Origin: Actinomycetales bacterium
GTDB lineage: Bacteria; Actinomycetota; Actinomycetes; Actinomycetales; Dermabacteraceae
NCBI GenBank assembly: GCA_012799425.1
Contig: JAAZLF010000226.1
Coordinates: 1-9,455 of the forward strand
Direction: 5' to 3'
DNA length: 9,455 nt
Position numbers and translations under genes: made by a program. Under the pieces are notes generated by a model that was not told the origin of the DNA, ran no database searches, and saw nothing but the letters and a program-made list of their open reading frames with translations. Positions within the stretch are counted from its first letter, which is position 1. Each line of letters opens with the position of its first letter. Of this stretch, positions 1 through 9,455 are shown piece after piece.

Positions 1-487
1 CGATCGCAGGCGAGATGTCCTCGCCCCGCTCCCCGTTCTTGTACCGGGTGGCGGTCATGCGGTCGCCGCGGCGCCAGAACAGCACGATGCCGTTGCGCTG
101 CAGAGCGGTCGAGGCGATCGCCGCGAGATCGTGCGCGGCGGTCTCCGCGAGCGGGCCGACGGCGATGGCACCCGTGGAGGTGTCGTGGGTGCGGGTGCCC
201 ACCGGGATGTCGATCCCGTCGGTGCGGGCCTCCCTGCCCAGCCGGACCACCCCTGCGAGGGCCTTCGCGGTGGCGACGGACGTCGCGATCACGGCGATGC
301 AGGGCTCCTCGTCCTCCGAGGTGTCGGACAGGACGTCCTCGACGGTCAGCGGCGCCTCGTCCTCGAGGGAGATGCCCTCCATCATCCGGGCGAACTCCGC
401 GTCGATGTCCTCCGAAGGGCGCGGGCCGCCCTCCGGTTGCTCGTCCGGACCGTCCTGGCGCGGGTCCTCCGGGTCGACGGTGCTCAC
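1..487 (-). CDS. Unrecognised acidic-headed protein in the his operon (3' end outside window)
   Basis: The reading frame opens at GTG 487-485, inside the last codons of hisB (4-nt GTGA overlap), and runs off the window edge after 162 residues. An AAGGGAG ribosome site lies 4 nt before the GTG, so translational coupling to hisB is likely. Residues 1 to about 62 are rich in Asp, Glu and Pro and probably disordered. They contain a short helix-like segment, [15 protein letters not shown] (29-43). From about residue 63 a folded domain with alternating beta and helix begins ([19 protein letters not shown]), ending in the window with a basic stretch ([18 protein letters not shown], 138-155). There is no signal peptide or membrane segment. 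I do not recognise the family. Its place after hisB, where hisH often follows, suggests co-expression with histidine synthesis, but no enzymatic motif is visible. The frame is certain; the function is unknown. Confidence 0.85.
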   Translation of the reverse strand, partial: MSTVDPEDPRQDGPDEQPEGGPRPSEDIDAEFARMMEGISLEDEAPLTVEDVLSDTSEDEEPCIAVIATSVATAKALAGVVRLGREARTDGIDIPVGTRTHDTSTGAIAVGPLAETAAHDLAAIASTALQRNGIVLFWRRGDRMTATRYKNGERGEDISPAI

Positions 488-1113
488 AGCGCTCCCTTGG
501 TGGAGGGGACGTCGAGGACGCGGTCGTCGTAGGCGCAGGCGGCGCGCAGCGCCCGGGCGAGGGCCTTGAACTGGGCCTCGACGACGTGGTGGGGATCGCG
601 CCCCTCGAGGAGACGGATGTGGAGACAGATCGCCGCGTGGTGGGCGAGCGATTCGAAGACGTGGCGGGTCAGCGAACCGGTGAAGTGGCCACCGATGAGG
701 TGCAGGGCCTGGGCCTCGCTCTCGCCCGAGTGCACGCAGTAGGGGCGTCCGGACAGATCCACGACGGCCTGGGCGAGGGACTCGTCCAGGGGGACCATCG
801 CGTCGCCGAAGCGGGCGATGCCCTTCTTGTCGCCGAGCGCCTCTCGCAGCGCCTGGCCGAGCACGATCGCGGTGTCCTCGACGGTGTGGTGGGCGTCGAT
901 GTGCACGTCGCCGGTGGCCTTCACGGTGAGGTCGAAGCGGGCGTGGGTGCCCAGCGCCGTGAGCATGTGGTCGAAGAAGGGCACCGAGGTGGAGACGTCC
1001 ACCTGACCGGTGCCATCGATGTCGAGGGTCAGCTCGATCGAGGACTCGCGGGTGGTGCGGCTGATGGATGCGGTACGGGCCTGCCGTGCAGCGGTGCTCT
1101 GGGTGTCGTTCAT
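484..1113 (-). CDS. hisB: Imidazoleglycerol-phosphate dehydratase HisB
   Basis: This enzyme dehydrates imidazole glycerol phosphate to imidazole acetol phosphate, the step before HisC in cytoplasmic histidine synthesis. At 209 residues it is a normal monofunctional HisB, without the N-terminal phosphatase domain found in enterobacteria. Family signatures are all present: DGTG (33-36), [12 protein letters not shown] (46-57), the metal-binding DAHHTVED (73-80, with His75, His76 and Glu79) and the second, duplicated metal motif [17 protein letters not shown] (173-189, with His175, His176 and Glu179). These ligands bind the two manganese ions in characterised members. The ATG at 1113 overlaps the hisC stop as ATGA. 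A GAGGAGG ribosome site lies at 1130-1124, 10 nt upstream within hisC. The first 20 or so residues are an Ala/Ser/Arg/Thr-rich tail before the core, as in many actinobacterial forms. Confidence 0.97.
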   Translation of the reverse strand: MNDTQSTAARQARTASISRTTRESSIELTLDIDGTGQVDVSTSVPFFDHMLTALGTHARFDLTVKATGDVHIDAHHTVEDTAIVLGQALREALGDKKGIARFGDAMVPLDESLAQAVVDLSGRPYCVHSGESEAQALHLIGGHFTGSLTRHVFESLAHHAAICLHIRLLEGRDPHHVVEAQFKALARALRAACAYDDRVLDVPSTKGAL

Positions 1114-2243
1114 CGGGGGTCGGCCTCCTCGAGGGCGGTACGGAATGCGGCATTGTCGTCGGGCGTGCCCACGGACACGCGCAGCCAGCCGGCGGGGCCG
1201 ACGGCGCGGACGAGGACGCTGCGCTCGAGGAGTGCCTCGAACACGGCGTCACGATCTGTGAAGGTGCGGAAGAGGATGAAGTTCGCGTCCGAGGGCGCGA
1301 CCTCGTGGCCGCGCTCGGTCAGGTGCTCGGCAAGGGCGTCGCGCTCGCTGCGCAGAGCGGCGACCCGTCCCAGCAGCTCCTGGCTGTGGGCGAGGGCGGC
1401 GCGGGCCACGGCCTGGGTGACGGCGGAGAGGTGGTAGGGCAGGCGCACCACTCGCACCGTGTCCACGATCGCGGGGTCGGCGACGAGGTAGCCCAGGCGC
1501 GCCCCGGCCAGGGCGAAGGCCTTGGACATGGTGCGGGTGACCACGAGGTTGCGGTGCGCGGGAAGGAGCGTGAGGGCGCTGGGGACGCCGTCGCGGCGGA
1601 ACTCGCCGTAGGCCTCGTCGACCACCAGCAGGCCGCGGGTGGGGGCGAGGGCCCTTGCAGCGGCCTCGACCACGTCGAGGCCGAGCGCAGTGCCGGTGGG
1701 GTTGTTCGGGGAGGTGAGCACCACGACGTCGGGGCGGTGGCGCTGGATCGCCTCGACGACGGTCTCGGCGGTGAGCGCGAACTCGGGCGCCGGGCCCCGC
1801 TCGGCGGTGACCCATGCGGTGTAGGTGTCCCGCCCGTACTCGGGGTACATCGAGTAGTGCGGGGTGAAGCCCAGCGCGGTGCGACCGGGCCCGCCGTAGG
1901 CCAGCAGCAGCTGGTGCATGATCTCGTTCGAGCCGTTCGCGGCCCAGACCGACTCCGCGGCGGGGGTCGGGATCGCGGACTCCTCGGCGAGATAGGTGCC
2001 GAGATCCGCGCGCAGGCCGAGAGCCTCCCGGTCCGGATAGCGGTTCAGGCCGAGCGCGGCCTCGGTCGCGGCGCGGCCGATCGCCGCGGCGAGCTCGGAC
2101 GAAGGCCCGTAGGGGTTCTCGTTCACGTTCAGCGCATGGGCGACCTCGAGCTGCGGGGCGCCGTACGGCGCGGCGTGCGCGATGCCGTCGCGAGGAGCGG
2201 GCAGCACGGTGTTCTCGTGGGTCGACACAGGGTTCGCTGACAT
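1110..2243 (-). CDS. hisC: Histidinol-phosphate aminotransferase HisC
   Basis: This PLP-dependent fold-type I aminotransferase converts imidazole acetol phosphate and glutamate to histidinol phosphate. The 377-residue product matches the family length. Visible landmarks are [10 protein letters not shown] (39-48, substrate and N-terminal arm), NGSNEIM (103-109, cofactor phosphate region), SPNNPTGT (178-185, with the PLP-contacting Asn), DEAYGEF (209-215, with Asp209 for the pyridine nitrogen), [15 protein letters not shown] (238-252, with Schiff-base Lys241) and WLRVSVGT (353-360, with carboxylate-binding Arg355). I chose ATG 2243. An in-frame ATG three codons upstream at 2252 is possible, but it would lie inside the candidate -10 hexamer. 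No good ribosome site precedes either start, which suits a leaderless message. The gene is first in a unit with hisB and the unknown gene, and diverges from the DUF3054 gene. Some actinobacterial HisC enzymes also accept aromatic substrates; the sequence alone cannot tell. Confidence 0.96.
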   Translation of the reverse strand: MSANPVSTHENTVLPAPRDGIAHAAPYGAPQLEVAHALNVNENPYGPSSELAAAIGRAATEAALGLNRYPDREALGLRADLGTYLAEESAIPTPAAESVWAANGSNEIMHQLLLAYGGPGRTALGFTPHYSMYPEYGRDTYTAWVTAERGPAPEFALTAETVVEAIQRHRPDVVVLTSPNNPTGTALGLDVVEAAARALAPTRGLLVVDEAYGEFRRDGVPSALTLLPAHRNLVVTRTMSKAFALAGARLGYLVADPAIVDTVRVVRLPYHLSAVTQAVARAALAHSQELLGRVAALRSERDALAEHLTERGHEVAPSDANFILFRTFTDRDAVFEALLERSVLVRAVGPAGWLRVSVGTPDDNAAFRTALEEADPR

Positions 2244-2250
2244 GCGCCCC

Positions 2251-2256
2251 ATGGTA
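2251..2256 (-). promoter_or_regulatory. Candidate -10 box for leaderless hisC transcript
   Basis: On the minus strand the hexamer TACCAT fits the actinobacterial TANNNT consensus and is followed by 7 nt (GGGGCGC) and then the hisC ATG. Transcription would start at or next to the A of the start codon. No convincing -35 is seen; AGGGCA at an 18-nt spacing matches TTGACA at only three positions. This is inference from spacing and consensus. Confidence 0.5.
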
Positions 2257-2382
2257 GTTCGCACCTCGGGCCGATGCCCTCGCCGTCCGCCGCCGCGCCG
2301 GCTTCCTGCGGCAACCGCCGCAACGTCAGTGGTGCCGTTCACAGCCTCGGCCCCGGCCCGCGCTCCGCTCGGCGCCCGGCAG

Positions 2383-2388
2383 TACCCT
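2383..2388 (+). promoter_or_regulatory. Candidate -10 box for leaderless DUF3054 transcript
   Basis: TACCCT stands 6 nt (GGCGGC) before the ATG at 2395, matching TANNNT at the spacing expected for a leaderless message. There is no purine-rich ribosome site in front of the ATG except GGCGG, which is too close. No recognisable -35 is present upstream. Confidence 0.5.
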
Positions 2389-2394
2389 GGCGGC

Positions 2395-2853
2395 ATGTTC
2401 CGCTCTCTGGGTGCCCTGGTCGGCGACCTGCTGGTCGTCCTGCTCTTCGTCGCTTTCGGCCTGATCCAGCACGGCACGCCGCTGACCACACAGAACATCT
2501 TCCTGGTCGGCTGGCCCTTCGCTCTCGGCGTGCTGCTGGGCCACCTCGCGATCCGCGCCTGGCGTGCGCCCTTCCGGATCTGGCCGCACGGAGTCTTCGT
2601 GTGGGCGATCACAGTGGCGACCACGATGGCGCTGCGCACCCTGTTCGGCGCCGGCACCGAGGTGTCCTTCATCATCGTCACCGCTGCGGTGACCGGTGCG
2701 CTGATGCTCGGCTGGCGTGCCGCCGCGCTGTACCTCACGCGGGGCGAGCGGGGGCCGCGCCCCAGCGCAGGCGCCGCGGCCGTCCCCGAGGTCGAGGACG
2801 CCGAGGTCGAGGGCACCGGCCCCGTCGCCCCGGAGCGCGGCGCCTCGTCCTGA
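2395..2853 (+). CDS. DUF3054 family small integral membrane protein
   Basis: The product is 152 residues with four hydrophobic segments at about 7-24, 33-54, 66-82 and 89-107, followed by a hydrophilic, acidic and Pro/Ala-rich C-terminal tail (about 117-152). The pattern of a conserved Asp in the first segment (Asp11), GHLAIRAWRAPFRIWPHGVFVW (49-70, Gly-His, Arg and Pro-x-Gly-x-x-x-Trp), LRTLFGAGTEVSFIIV (80-95) and a final GWR (106-108) is what I remember of the DUF3054 family, common in actinobacteria and haloarchaea and without an assigned function. The ATG at 2395 was chosen because the membrane core begins immediately after it and a -10-like hexamer sits 6 nt before it. An upstream in-frame ATG at 2182 would run through hisC and is not credible. 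The gene diverges from hisC and converges on hisD, so it is probably monocistronic. Confidence 0.85.
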   Translation: MFRSLGALVGDLLVVLLFVAFGLIQHGTPLTTQNIFLVGWPFALGVLLGHLAIRAWRAPFRIWPHGVFVWAITVATTMALRTLFGAGTEVSFIIVTAAVTGALMLGWRAAALYLTRGERGPRPSAGAAAVPEVEDAEVEGTGPVAPERGASS

Positions 2854-2862
2854 CGCGGGCAG

Positions 2863-2954
2863 CCCGCTCGCCGCGACGGCACGCGCCCGCTCGCAGCAGG
2901 CGAGCGTGCCCGTTCCCGGCAGGTGAGCGTGCTCGGTCTCAGCGGGTGAAGCGG
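2863..2954. repeat. Degenerate 23-bp tandem repeat in a convergent spacer
   Basis: Three adjacent 23-bp units (2863-2885, 2886-2908, 2909-2931) each begin CCCG and the last two end GAGCGTG. By eye, units 1 and 2 agree at about 15 of 23 positions and units 2 and 3 at about 19 of 23. A weaker fourth unit (2932-2954, about 14 of 23 to unit 3) runs into the 3' end of hisD. The array fills nearly all of the gap between the DUF3054 and hisD stop codons. Confidence 0.6.
2878..2910. terminator. Hairpin between converging genes, possible bidirectional terminator
   Basis: CGCTCGC (2888-2894) pairs perfectly with GCGAGCG (2900-2906) around a 5-nt loop, and GGCA (2878-2881) can pair with TGCC (2907-2910) after a 6-nt left bulge. 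It sits midway between the stops of the DUF3054 gene and hisD, so it could end both transcripts. There is no U-run on either side, so intrinsic termination is uncertain. Confidence 0.45.
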
Positions 2955-4273
2955 ATGTCGATCGCCGTGCCGTGGGCGGGCAGCCCTTCGGCGCGCGCCA
3001 GCGCGGTCGCGGCGGGGCGGGCCCCCTCGAGCGCCTCACGGTCGTACTGCACGACGTGGATGCCTCTCAGGAAGGTCTGGACTCCCAGCCCTCCGGTGAA
3101 GCGCGAGGTGCCGCCGGTGGGCAGGACGTGGTTGGAGCCGGCGGCGTAGTCGCCGAGGCTCACCGGGCTGTGGGGGCCGACGAACACCGCGCCGGCATTG
3201 GTGACCCGGGCTGCGACCGCGGCCGCGTCGGCCGTCTGGATCTCGAGATGCTCCGCGCCGTACGCGTCCACCACCTCGAGCCCCTGATCGATCCCATCGA
3301 CCAGCACCACGCCGCTCTGCTCCCCGCGCAGGGCCTCGTCGATCCGCTCGTGATGGAGGGCGGCCGGGACCTGGGCGGCCAGCTCGACCTCGACCGCACG
3401 CGCCAGCTCCTCGGAGTCGGTGACCAGCACGCTCGCGGCCAGCGGATCGTGCTCGGCCTGGGAGATGAGGTCCGCGGCGACGTAGGCGGGATCGGCGCCG
3501 GCATCGGCCAGGATCGCGATCTCGGTGGGCCCGGCCTCCGCATCGATCCCGACCTTCCCGCGCACCAACCGCTTCGCGGCGGCGACGTACACATTGCCGG
3601 GCCCGGTGATCAGGTCCACGCCCGGCAGATCGACGCCGCCCCCGATGTCCTCGGCGCCGTGGGCGAGCAGAGCGATCCCCTGGGCACCGCCGGCCGCGAG
3701 CACCTCGGTGACCCCCAGCAGCTCGCAGGCGGCGAGGATCGTGGGGTGGGGCAGGCCGCCGAACTCCTTCTGCGGCGGGGAGGCGAGCACGATCTGCTCG
3801 ACCCCGGCGATCTGCGCGGGAACCACGTTCATCACCACGGAGCTGGGCAGCACGGCCCTGCCTCCGGGCACGTACAGGCCCACCCGACGGACCGGGACCC
3901 AGCGCTGGATGACGGTGCCGCCGGGCACCACCTCGACCCGCTGCTCCGGTCGCGTCTGCGCCGCGTCGACGGCGCGGACCCGTGCGATGGAGTCCTCCAG
4001 CGCCGCACGGATCTCCGGGTCGAGCTCGGCGAGCGCTTGCCGCAGCTCGGCGCGCGGGACCTGCAGGTGCTCCGGCCGCACCCCGTCGAAGCGCTCGGAG
4101 GCATCGCGCACGGCCTCGGCGCCGCGGGCGGCGACGTCCTCGACGACGGGGCCCACGGCGGCGACCGCGGACTCGACATCCAGCACGGCCCGCGGCAGGG
4201 ACGCGGTGAGCTCCGCGGCGCTCAGACGGCGAGCACGCAGATCGGTCACGGAGAGGAACGGGGTCTCAGGCAT
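2939..4273 (-). CDS. hisD: Histidinol dehydrogenase HisD
   Basis: This zinc enzyme carries out the last two steps of histidine synthesis, oxidising L-histidinol to L-histidine with two NAD+ in the cytoplasm. The 444-residue product is close to the 434 of the E. coli protein. Residues matching the E. coli zinc ligands are Gln272 and His275 (SQAEHDP, 271-277), Asp375 ([14 protein letters not shown], 373-386) and His434 (PAHGTA, 432-437). The catalytic Glu-His pair is 341-342 in [19 protein letters not shown] (134-145) and [12 protein letters not shown] (224-235) are family signatures. The ATG at 4273 gives the standard N-terminus and follows a -10-like hexamer at leaderless spacing. The gene points toward hisC but is separated from it by the opposite-strand DUF3054 gene, so it must be transcribed on its own. 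It diverges from the ZIP transporter. All key residues are intact. Confidence 0.97.
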   Translation of the reverse strand: MPETPFLSVTDLRARRLSAAELTASLPRAVLDVESAVAAVGPVVEDVAARGAEAVRDASERFDGVRPEHLQVPRAELRQALAELDPEIRAALEDSIARVRAVDAAQTRPEQRVEVVPGGTVIQRWVPVRRVGLYVPGGRAVLPSSVVMNVVPAQIAGVEQIVLASPPQKEFGGLPHPTILAACELLGVTEVLAAGGAQGIALLAHGAEDIGGGVDLPGVDLITGPGNVYVAAAKRLVRGKVGIDAEAGPTEIAILADAGADPAYVAADLISQAEHDPLAASVLVTDSEELARAVEVELAAQVPAALHHERIDEALRGEQSGVVLVDGIDQGLEVVDAYGAEHLEIQTADAAAVAARVTNAGAVFVGPHSPVSLGDYAAGSNHVLPTGGTSRFTGGLGVQTFLRGIHVVQYDREALEGARPAATALARAEGLPAHGTAIDIRFTR

Positions 4274-4279
4274 GGCACC

Positions 4280-4285
4280 AGTCTA
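4280..4285 (-). promoter_or_regulatory. Candidate -10 box for leaderless hisD transcript
   Basis: Read on the minus strand, TAGACT is followed by 6 nt (GGTGCC) and the hisD ATG. It fits TANNNT at leaderless spacing. No convincing -35 is present, and no ribosome site precedes the ATG. Confidence 0.5.
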
Positions 4286-4363
4286 GAAGCGCAACGGGGT
4301 GGGGCGATCACCTGCCCGCGGCCCGCGGGGACGTCCGCCTCCTGCGGCGCGCTCGTGGGGGAT

Positions 4364-4369
4364 TAGGGT
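4364..4369 (+). promoter_or_regulatory. Candidate -10 box for leaderless zupT transcript
   Basis: TAGGGT is followed by 7 nt (CGTCCTC) and then the GTG at 4377. It helps decide the start, because the only purine-rich stretch near the GTG is part of this hexamer and there is no ribosome site in the 7 nt after it. No -35 is recognisable, and no AT-rich Zur-type operator is seen between this gene and hisD. Confidence 0.5.
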
Positions 4370-4376
4370 CGTCCTC

Positions 4377-5204
4377 GTGCTCGCAGCCTTCCTCCTCACC
4401 CTCGTCGCCGGCGGCGCCACCAGCATCGGTGCCGCGCTCGGCGTGATGGGGCGCGGCACCAGCCCGAAACTGCTGGCCGGCGGCTTGGGGCTTTCGGCCG
4501 GCGTCATGCTCTACGTCTCCTTCATGGAGCTGCTCCCGGAGGGTGCGCGCGTTCTCGCGGGCGGCGGCGAGGTCTCCGCCGGCGCGGCCGCACCGGCGGT
4601 GCTCGCCTTCTTCGTGGGCATCGCGCTGATCGCGGTGATCGACCGTCTGGTGCCCAGCGCCGTCAGTCCTCACGAGTTCTCCGGGCGGATGGACGGCGGC
4701 GGGGAGACCGAGCTGCGCGCCCCGGACGAGCAGGCCCAGGACCGGGCGCTGCGTGCCCGGCTCCTGCGCACCGGCCTGGTCACCGCCCTCGCCCTGGCGC
4801 TGCACAATGTGCCGGAGGGTTTCGCGACCTTCGTGGCGGCCCTGCAGTCCCCCGAGGTCGCCGTGCCGGTGGTGGCCGCGATCGCTCTGCACAACATCCC
4901 CGAGGGGCTCGCGGTCGCGGTGCCGGTGCGCCGGGCCACCGGCTCTCGTGCGAAGGCCTTCTGGCTGGCGACCATGACCGGGCTCGCCGAGCCCGTCGGC
5001 GCGGTGCTGGGCTTCCTGCTGCTGGCCCCTCTGCTCAGCGGCGACGGCATGGGCGCGATCCTGGCAGGCGTGGCCGGGGTGATGGTCTTCGTGTCGCTGG
5101 ACGAGCTGCTGCCCGCCGCGGAGGAGACCGGCGAGCATCACACCGTCATCTATTCGCTGATCGCGGGGATGGCGGTCATGGCCCTCACCCTGCTGGTGCT
5201 GTGA
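4377..5204 (+). CDS. zupT: ZIP-family divalent metal transporter (ZupT-like)
   Basis: This membrane carrier probably imports Zn2+ and possibly Fe2+, Mn2+ or other divalent metals. With the GTG at 4377 it has 275 residues and about eight hydrophobic segments, starting immediately (LAAFLLTLVAGGATSIGAALG, 2-22). The two ZIP signature helices are intact: LALALHNVPEGFATF (138-152, with His143, Asn144 and Glu147) and AIALHNIPEGLAVAV (168-182, with His172, Asn173 and Glu176), which form the binuclear metal site in characterised ZIPs. A charged hydrophilic loop (about 94-128) separates segments 3 and 4. A GEHH near 252-255 lies before the last segment. A longer frame from 4299 would add a 26-residue Pro/Arg-rich head spoiling the first helix, so it was rejected. 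The gene diverges from hisD. The stop overlaps a GTG (GTGA, 5201-5204) in frame with the next gene, but that start is probably unused. The exact metal cannot be read from the sequence. Confidence 0.92.
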   Translation: MLAAFLLTLVAGGATSIGAALGVMGRGTSPKLLAGGLGLSAGVMLYVSFMELLPEGARVLAGGGEVSAGAAAPAVLAFFVGIALIAVIDRLVPSAVSPHEFSGRMDGGGETELRAPDEQAQDRALRARLLRTGLVTALALALHNVPEGFATFVAALQSPEVAVPVVAAIALHNIPEGLAVAVPVRRATGSRAKAFWLATMTGLAEPVGAVLGFLLLAPLLSGDGMGAILAGVAGVMVFVSLDELLPAAEETGEHHTVIYSLIAGMAVMALTLLVL

Positions 5205-5221
5205 TCCGTGGCCGGCTCCGG

Positions 5222-5227
5222 TACGTT
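5222..5227 (+). promoter_or_regulatory. Weak candidate -10 box before the lipoprotein gene
   Basis: TACGTT fits TANNNT and would start transcription near 5234, giving a leader of about 60 nt. A possible -35, CTGTGA (5199-5204, 17-nt spacer), matches the consensus at three positions. Read-through from zupT is an equally plausible source of message. Confidence 0.25.
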
Positions 5228-5244
5228 CTTCACACGGCGCGCTC

Positions 5245-5265
5245 CCGGCGCGGGGAGGCGCCCGG
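5245..5265 (+). terminator. Weak hairpin after zupT
   Basis: CCGGCGC (5245-5251) can pair with GCGCCCGG (5258-5265) with a single bulged C and a GGGGAG loop. It could attenuate read-through from zupT into the lipoprotein gene. No U-run follows, and in DNA this GC-rich such stems arise by chance. Confidence 0.25.
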
Positions 5266-5282
5266 AGGGGATGCGCAGACGG

Positions 5283-5289
5283 GGAGGAG
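5283..5289 (+). promoter_or_regulatory. Ribosome binding site fixing the lipoprotein start
   Basis: GGAGGAG lies 4 nt before the ATG at 5294 (GGAGG within it is 6 nt away). It is the best ribosome site in the window and supports the ATG over the in-frame GTG at 5201. Confidence 0.75.
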
Positions 5290-5293
5290 CGCC

Positions 5294-8879
<3,586 letters not shown>

Positions 8880-8906
8880 CGCTGCAGCCCTCCTGAGAAC
8901 CGCTGT

Positions 8907-8948
8907 CGACGCCGGTCCGGCCGCCTTGTGCGGACCGGGCCGGCGTCG
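8907..8948 (+). terminator. Strong hairpin terminator after icd
   Basis: A 14-bp outer stem (8907-8920 with 8935-8948, one G-T wobble) and a 4-bp inner stem (CCGC 8921-8924 with GCGG 8930-8933) enclose the loop CTTGT, with a single bulged A at 8934. It starts 28 nt after the icd stop and is the most stable-looking inverted repeat in the window. No U-run follows, which is common for GC-rich actinobacterial terminators. Confidence 0.75.
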
Positions 8949-8969
8949 GCCGCTTCTGCACCCACCCAT

Positions 8970-8986
8970 CCGGGATCTGCTCCCGG
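8970..8986 (+). terminator. Second, smaller hairpin after icd
   Basis: CCGGGA (8970-8975) pairs perfectly with TCCCGG (8981-8986) around TCTGC, followed by TCTCCGTCCC. It could back up the stronger icd terminator or lie in the leader of the downstream hydrolase gene. Confidence 0.35.
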
Positions 8987-9003
8987 TCTCCGTCCCACCA
9001 CCC

Positions 9004-9009
9004 AGAAGG
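9004..9009 (+). promoter_or_regulatory. Ribosome binding site fixing the hydrolase start
   Basis: AGAAGG stands 7 nt before GTG 9017 but only 1 nt before the in-frame GTG 9011, so the second GTG is the likely start. Confidence 0.6.
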
Positions 9010-9016
9010 TGTGCTC

Positions 9017-9455
9017 GTGCCCGTCATCCCCTCCCCCGTCGACGGCATCGACCTGCGCTATGACGTCACCGGCTCCGGCCCGGCGCTGGTGCTGCTGCAC
9101 GGCTCGGTGCTCTCCCGGGCGATCTGGCGGGGCCTGGGCTACCTCGACCCGCTGAGCGCAGAGCACACCGTGATCCGGGTGGATCTGCGCGGTCATGGCC
9201 GTTCCGGGAAACCGCACGACTCAGCCGCGTACACCCAGGCGGCGTTCGTCGCTGATCTGCTCGCCGTGCTCGACGCAGAGGGTGTGGGACGGGCGGCGCT
9301 GATGGGCTACTCGCTCGGGGCACGGATCGCGCTGACCGCCGCCCTGGAACACCCTGGCCGGGTCACGCGCCTGGTGAGCCTGGGCGGCTCGGCCTCGGCG
9401 CAGCGCGGGCAGGTCGAATCGATCTTCTTCCCCGGCGTGGTCGATGCCGTGCGCG
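9017..9455 (+). CDS. Alpha/beta hydrolase (3' end outside window)
   Basis: The frame opens at GTG 9017 and is uninterrupted for 146 residues to the window edge. It reads as the N-terminal half of an alpha/beta hydrolase fold: strand and oxyanion motif LVLLHGS (24-30), DLRGHGRSGKP (56-66) after strand 4, and the nucleophile elbow GYSLGA (97-102) with Ser99 as the predicted catalytic serine. The acid and histidine of the triad would lie beyond the edge. No signal peptide is present, so it is likely cytoplasmic. The style resembles the family covering 3-oxoadipate enol-lactonases, esterases, haloperoxidase-like and epoxide-hydrolase-like members; the nucleophile is serine, which argues against haloalkane dehalogenase and epoxide hydrolase. 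The substrate cannot be inferred. It follows icd in the same direction after two hairpins, so it is probably a separate transcription unit, though no clear promoter is visible in the 70-nt gap. Confidence 0.88.
   Translation, partial: MPVIPSPVDGIDLRYDVTGSGPALVLLHGSVLSRAIWRGLGYLDPLSAEHTVIRVDLRGHGRSGKPHDSAAYTQAAFVADLLAVLDAEGVGRAALMGYSLGARIALTAALEHPGRVTRLVSLGGSASAQRGQVESIFFPGVVDAVR

Noticed and set aside
2307..2322. Small TGCGGC/GCCGCA hairpin between hisC and the DUF3054 gene
   Set aside because: A 6-bp GC stem is expected by chance in such GC-rich DNA, and nothing links it to either gene.
2972..4366. A 464-codon plus-strand frame antisense to hisD
   Set aside because: It has shadow-frame composition rich in Gly, Asp, His and Arg and no domain; hisD on the other strand is complete with all catalytic residues.
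5201..5293. In-frame GTG overlapping the zupT stop (GTGA) as the start of the lipoprotein
   Set aside because: It would add 31 Arg-rich residues before an already long n-region and move the lipobox to Cys71. The GGAGGAG site clearly serves the ATG at 5294.

Overview
The window is very GC-rich, gene-dense actinobacterial chromosome. Codons end mostly in G or C, start codons are mixed ATG and GTG, and neighbouring genes overlap by 4 bases. Gene content and protein style suggest a Micrococcales member, perhaps Brachybacterium-like; the genus is a guess from memory, not a database result. I see no mobile element, tRNA, rRNA, CRISPR array, prophage or obvious horizontally acquired segment.

Layout. 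Bases 1-2243 (minus strand) hold a histidine-biosynthesis unit transcribed right to left: hisC, hisB, then an unrecognised acidic-headed protein cut by the window edge, each junction overlapping by 4 nt. A small DUF3054-type membrane protein (2395-2853, plus) diverges from hisC and converges on hisD (2939-4273, minus). The short spacer between these two holds a hairpin and a degenerate 23-bp tandem repeat. hisD diverges from a ZIP-family metal transporter of ZupT type (4377-5204, plus). A plus-strand lipoprotein of unknown function follows (5294-6505). Next is a monomeric NADP-dependent isocitrate dehydrogenase (6651-8879), preceded by a perfect 16-bp palindrome and followed by a strong hairpin. 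The window ends inside an alpha/beta hydrolase gene (9017 onward).

How the genes fit together. HisD, HisC and HisB catalyse late and middle steps of histidine synthesis, but hisD has been separated from hisCB by an opposite-strand membrane gene and appears to have its own promoter. Isocitrate dehydrogenase is a central TCA-cycle NADPH source. The metal transporter, lipoprotein and hydrolase have no evident functional link to these.

The most interesting signals are regulatory. All four divergent genes (hisC, DUF3054, hisD, zupT) have a TANNNT -10-like hexamer only 6-7 nt before the start codon, which predicts leaderless mRNAs. The icd palindrome is a good operator candidate. The lipoprotein appears to be an internal duplication with four paired cysteines. 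I found no convincing new multi-gene system; most of the window is ordinary housekeeping DNA.
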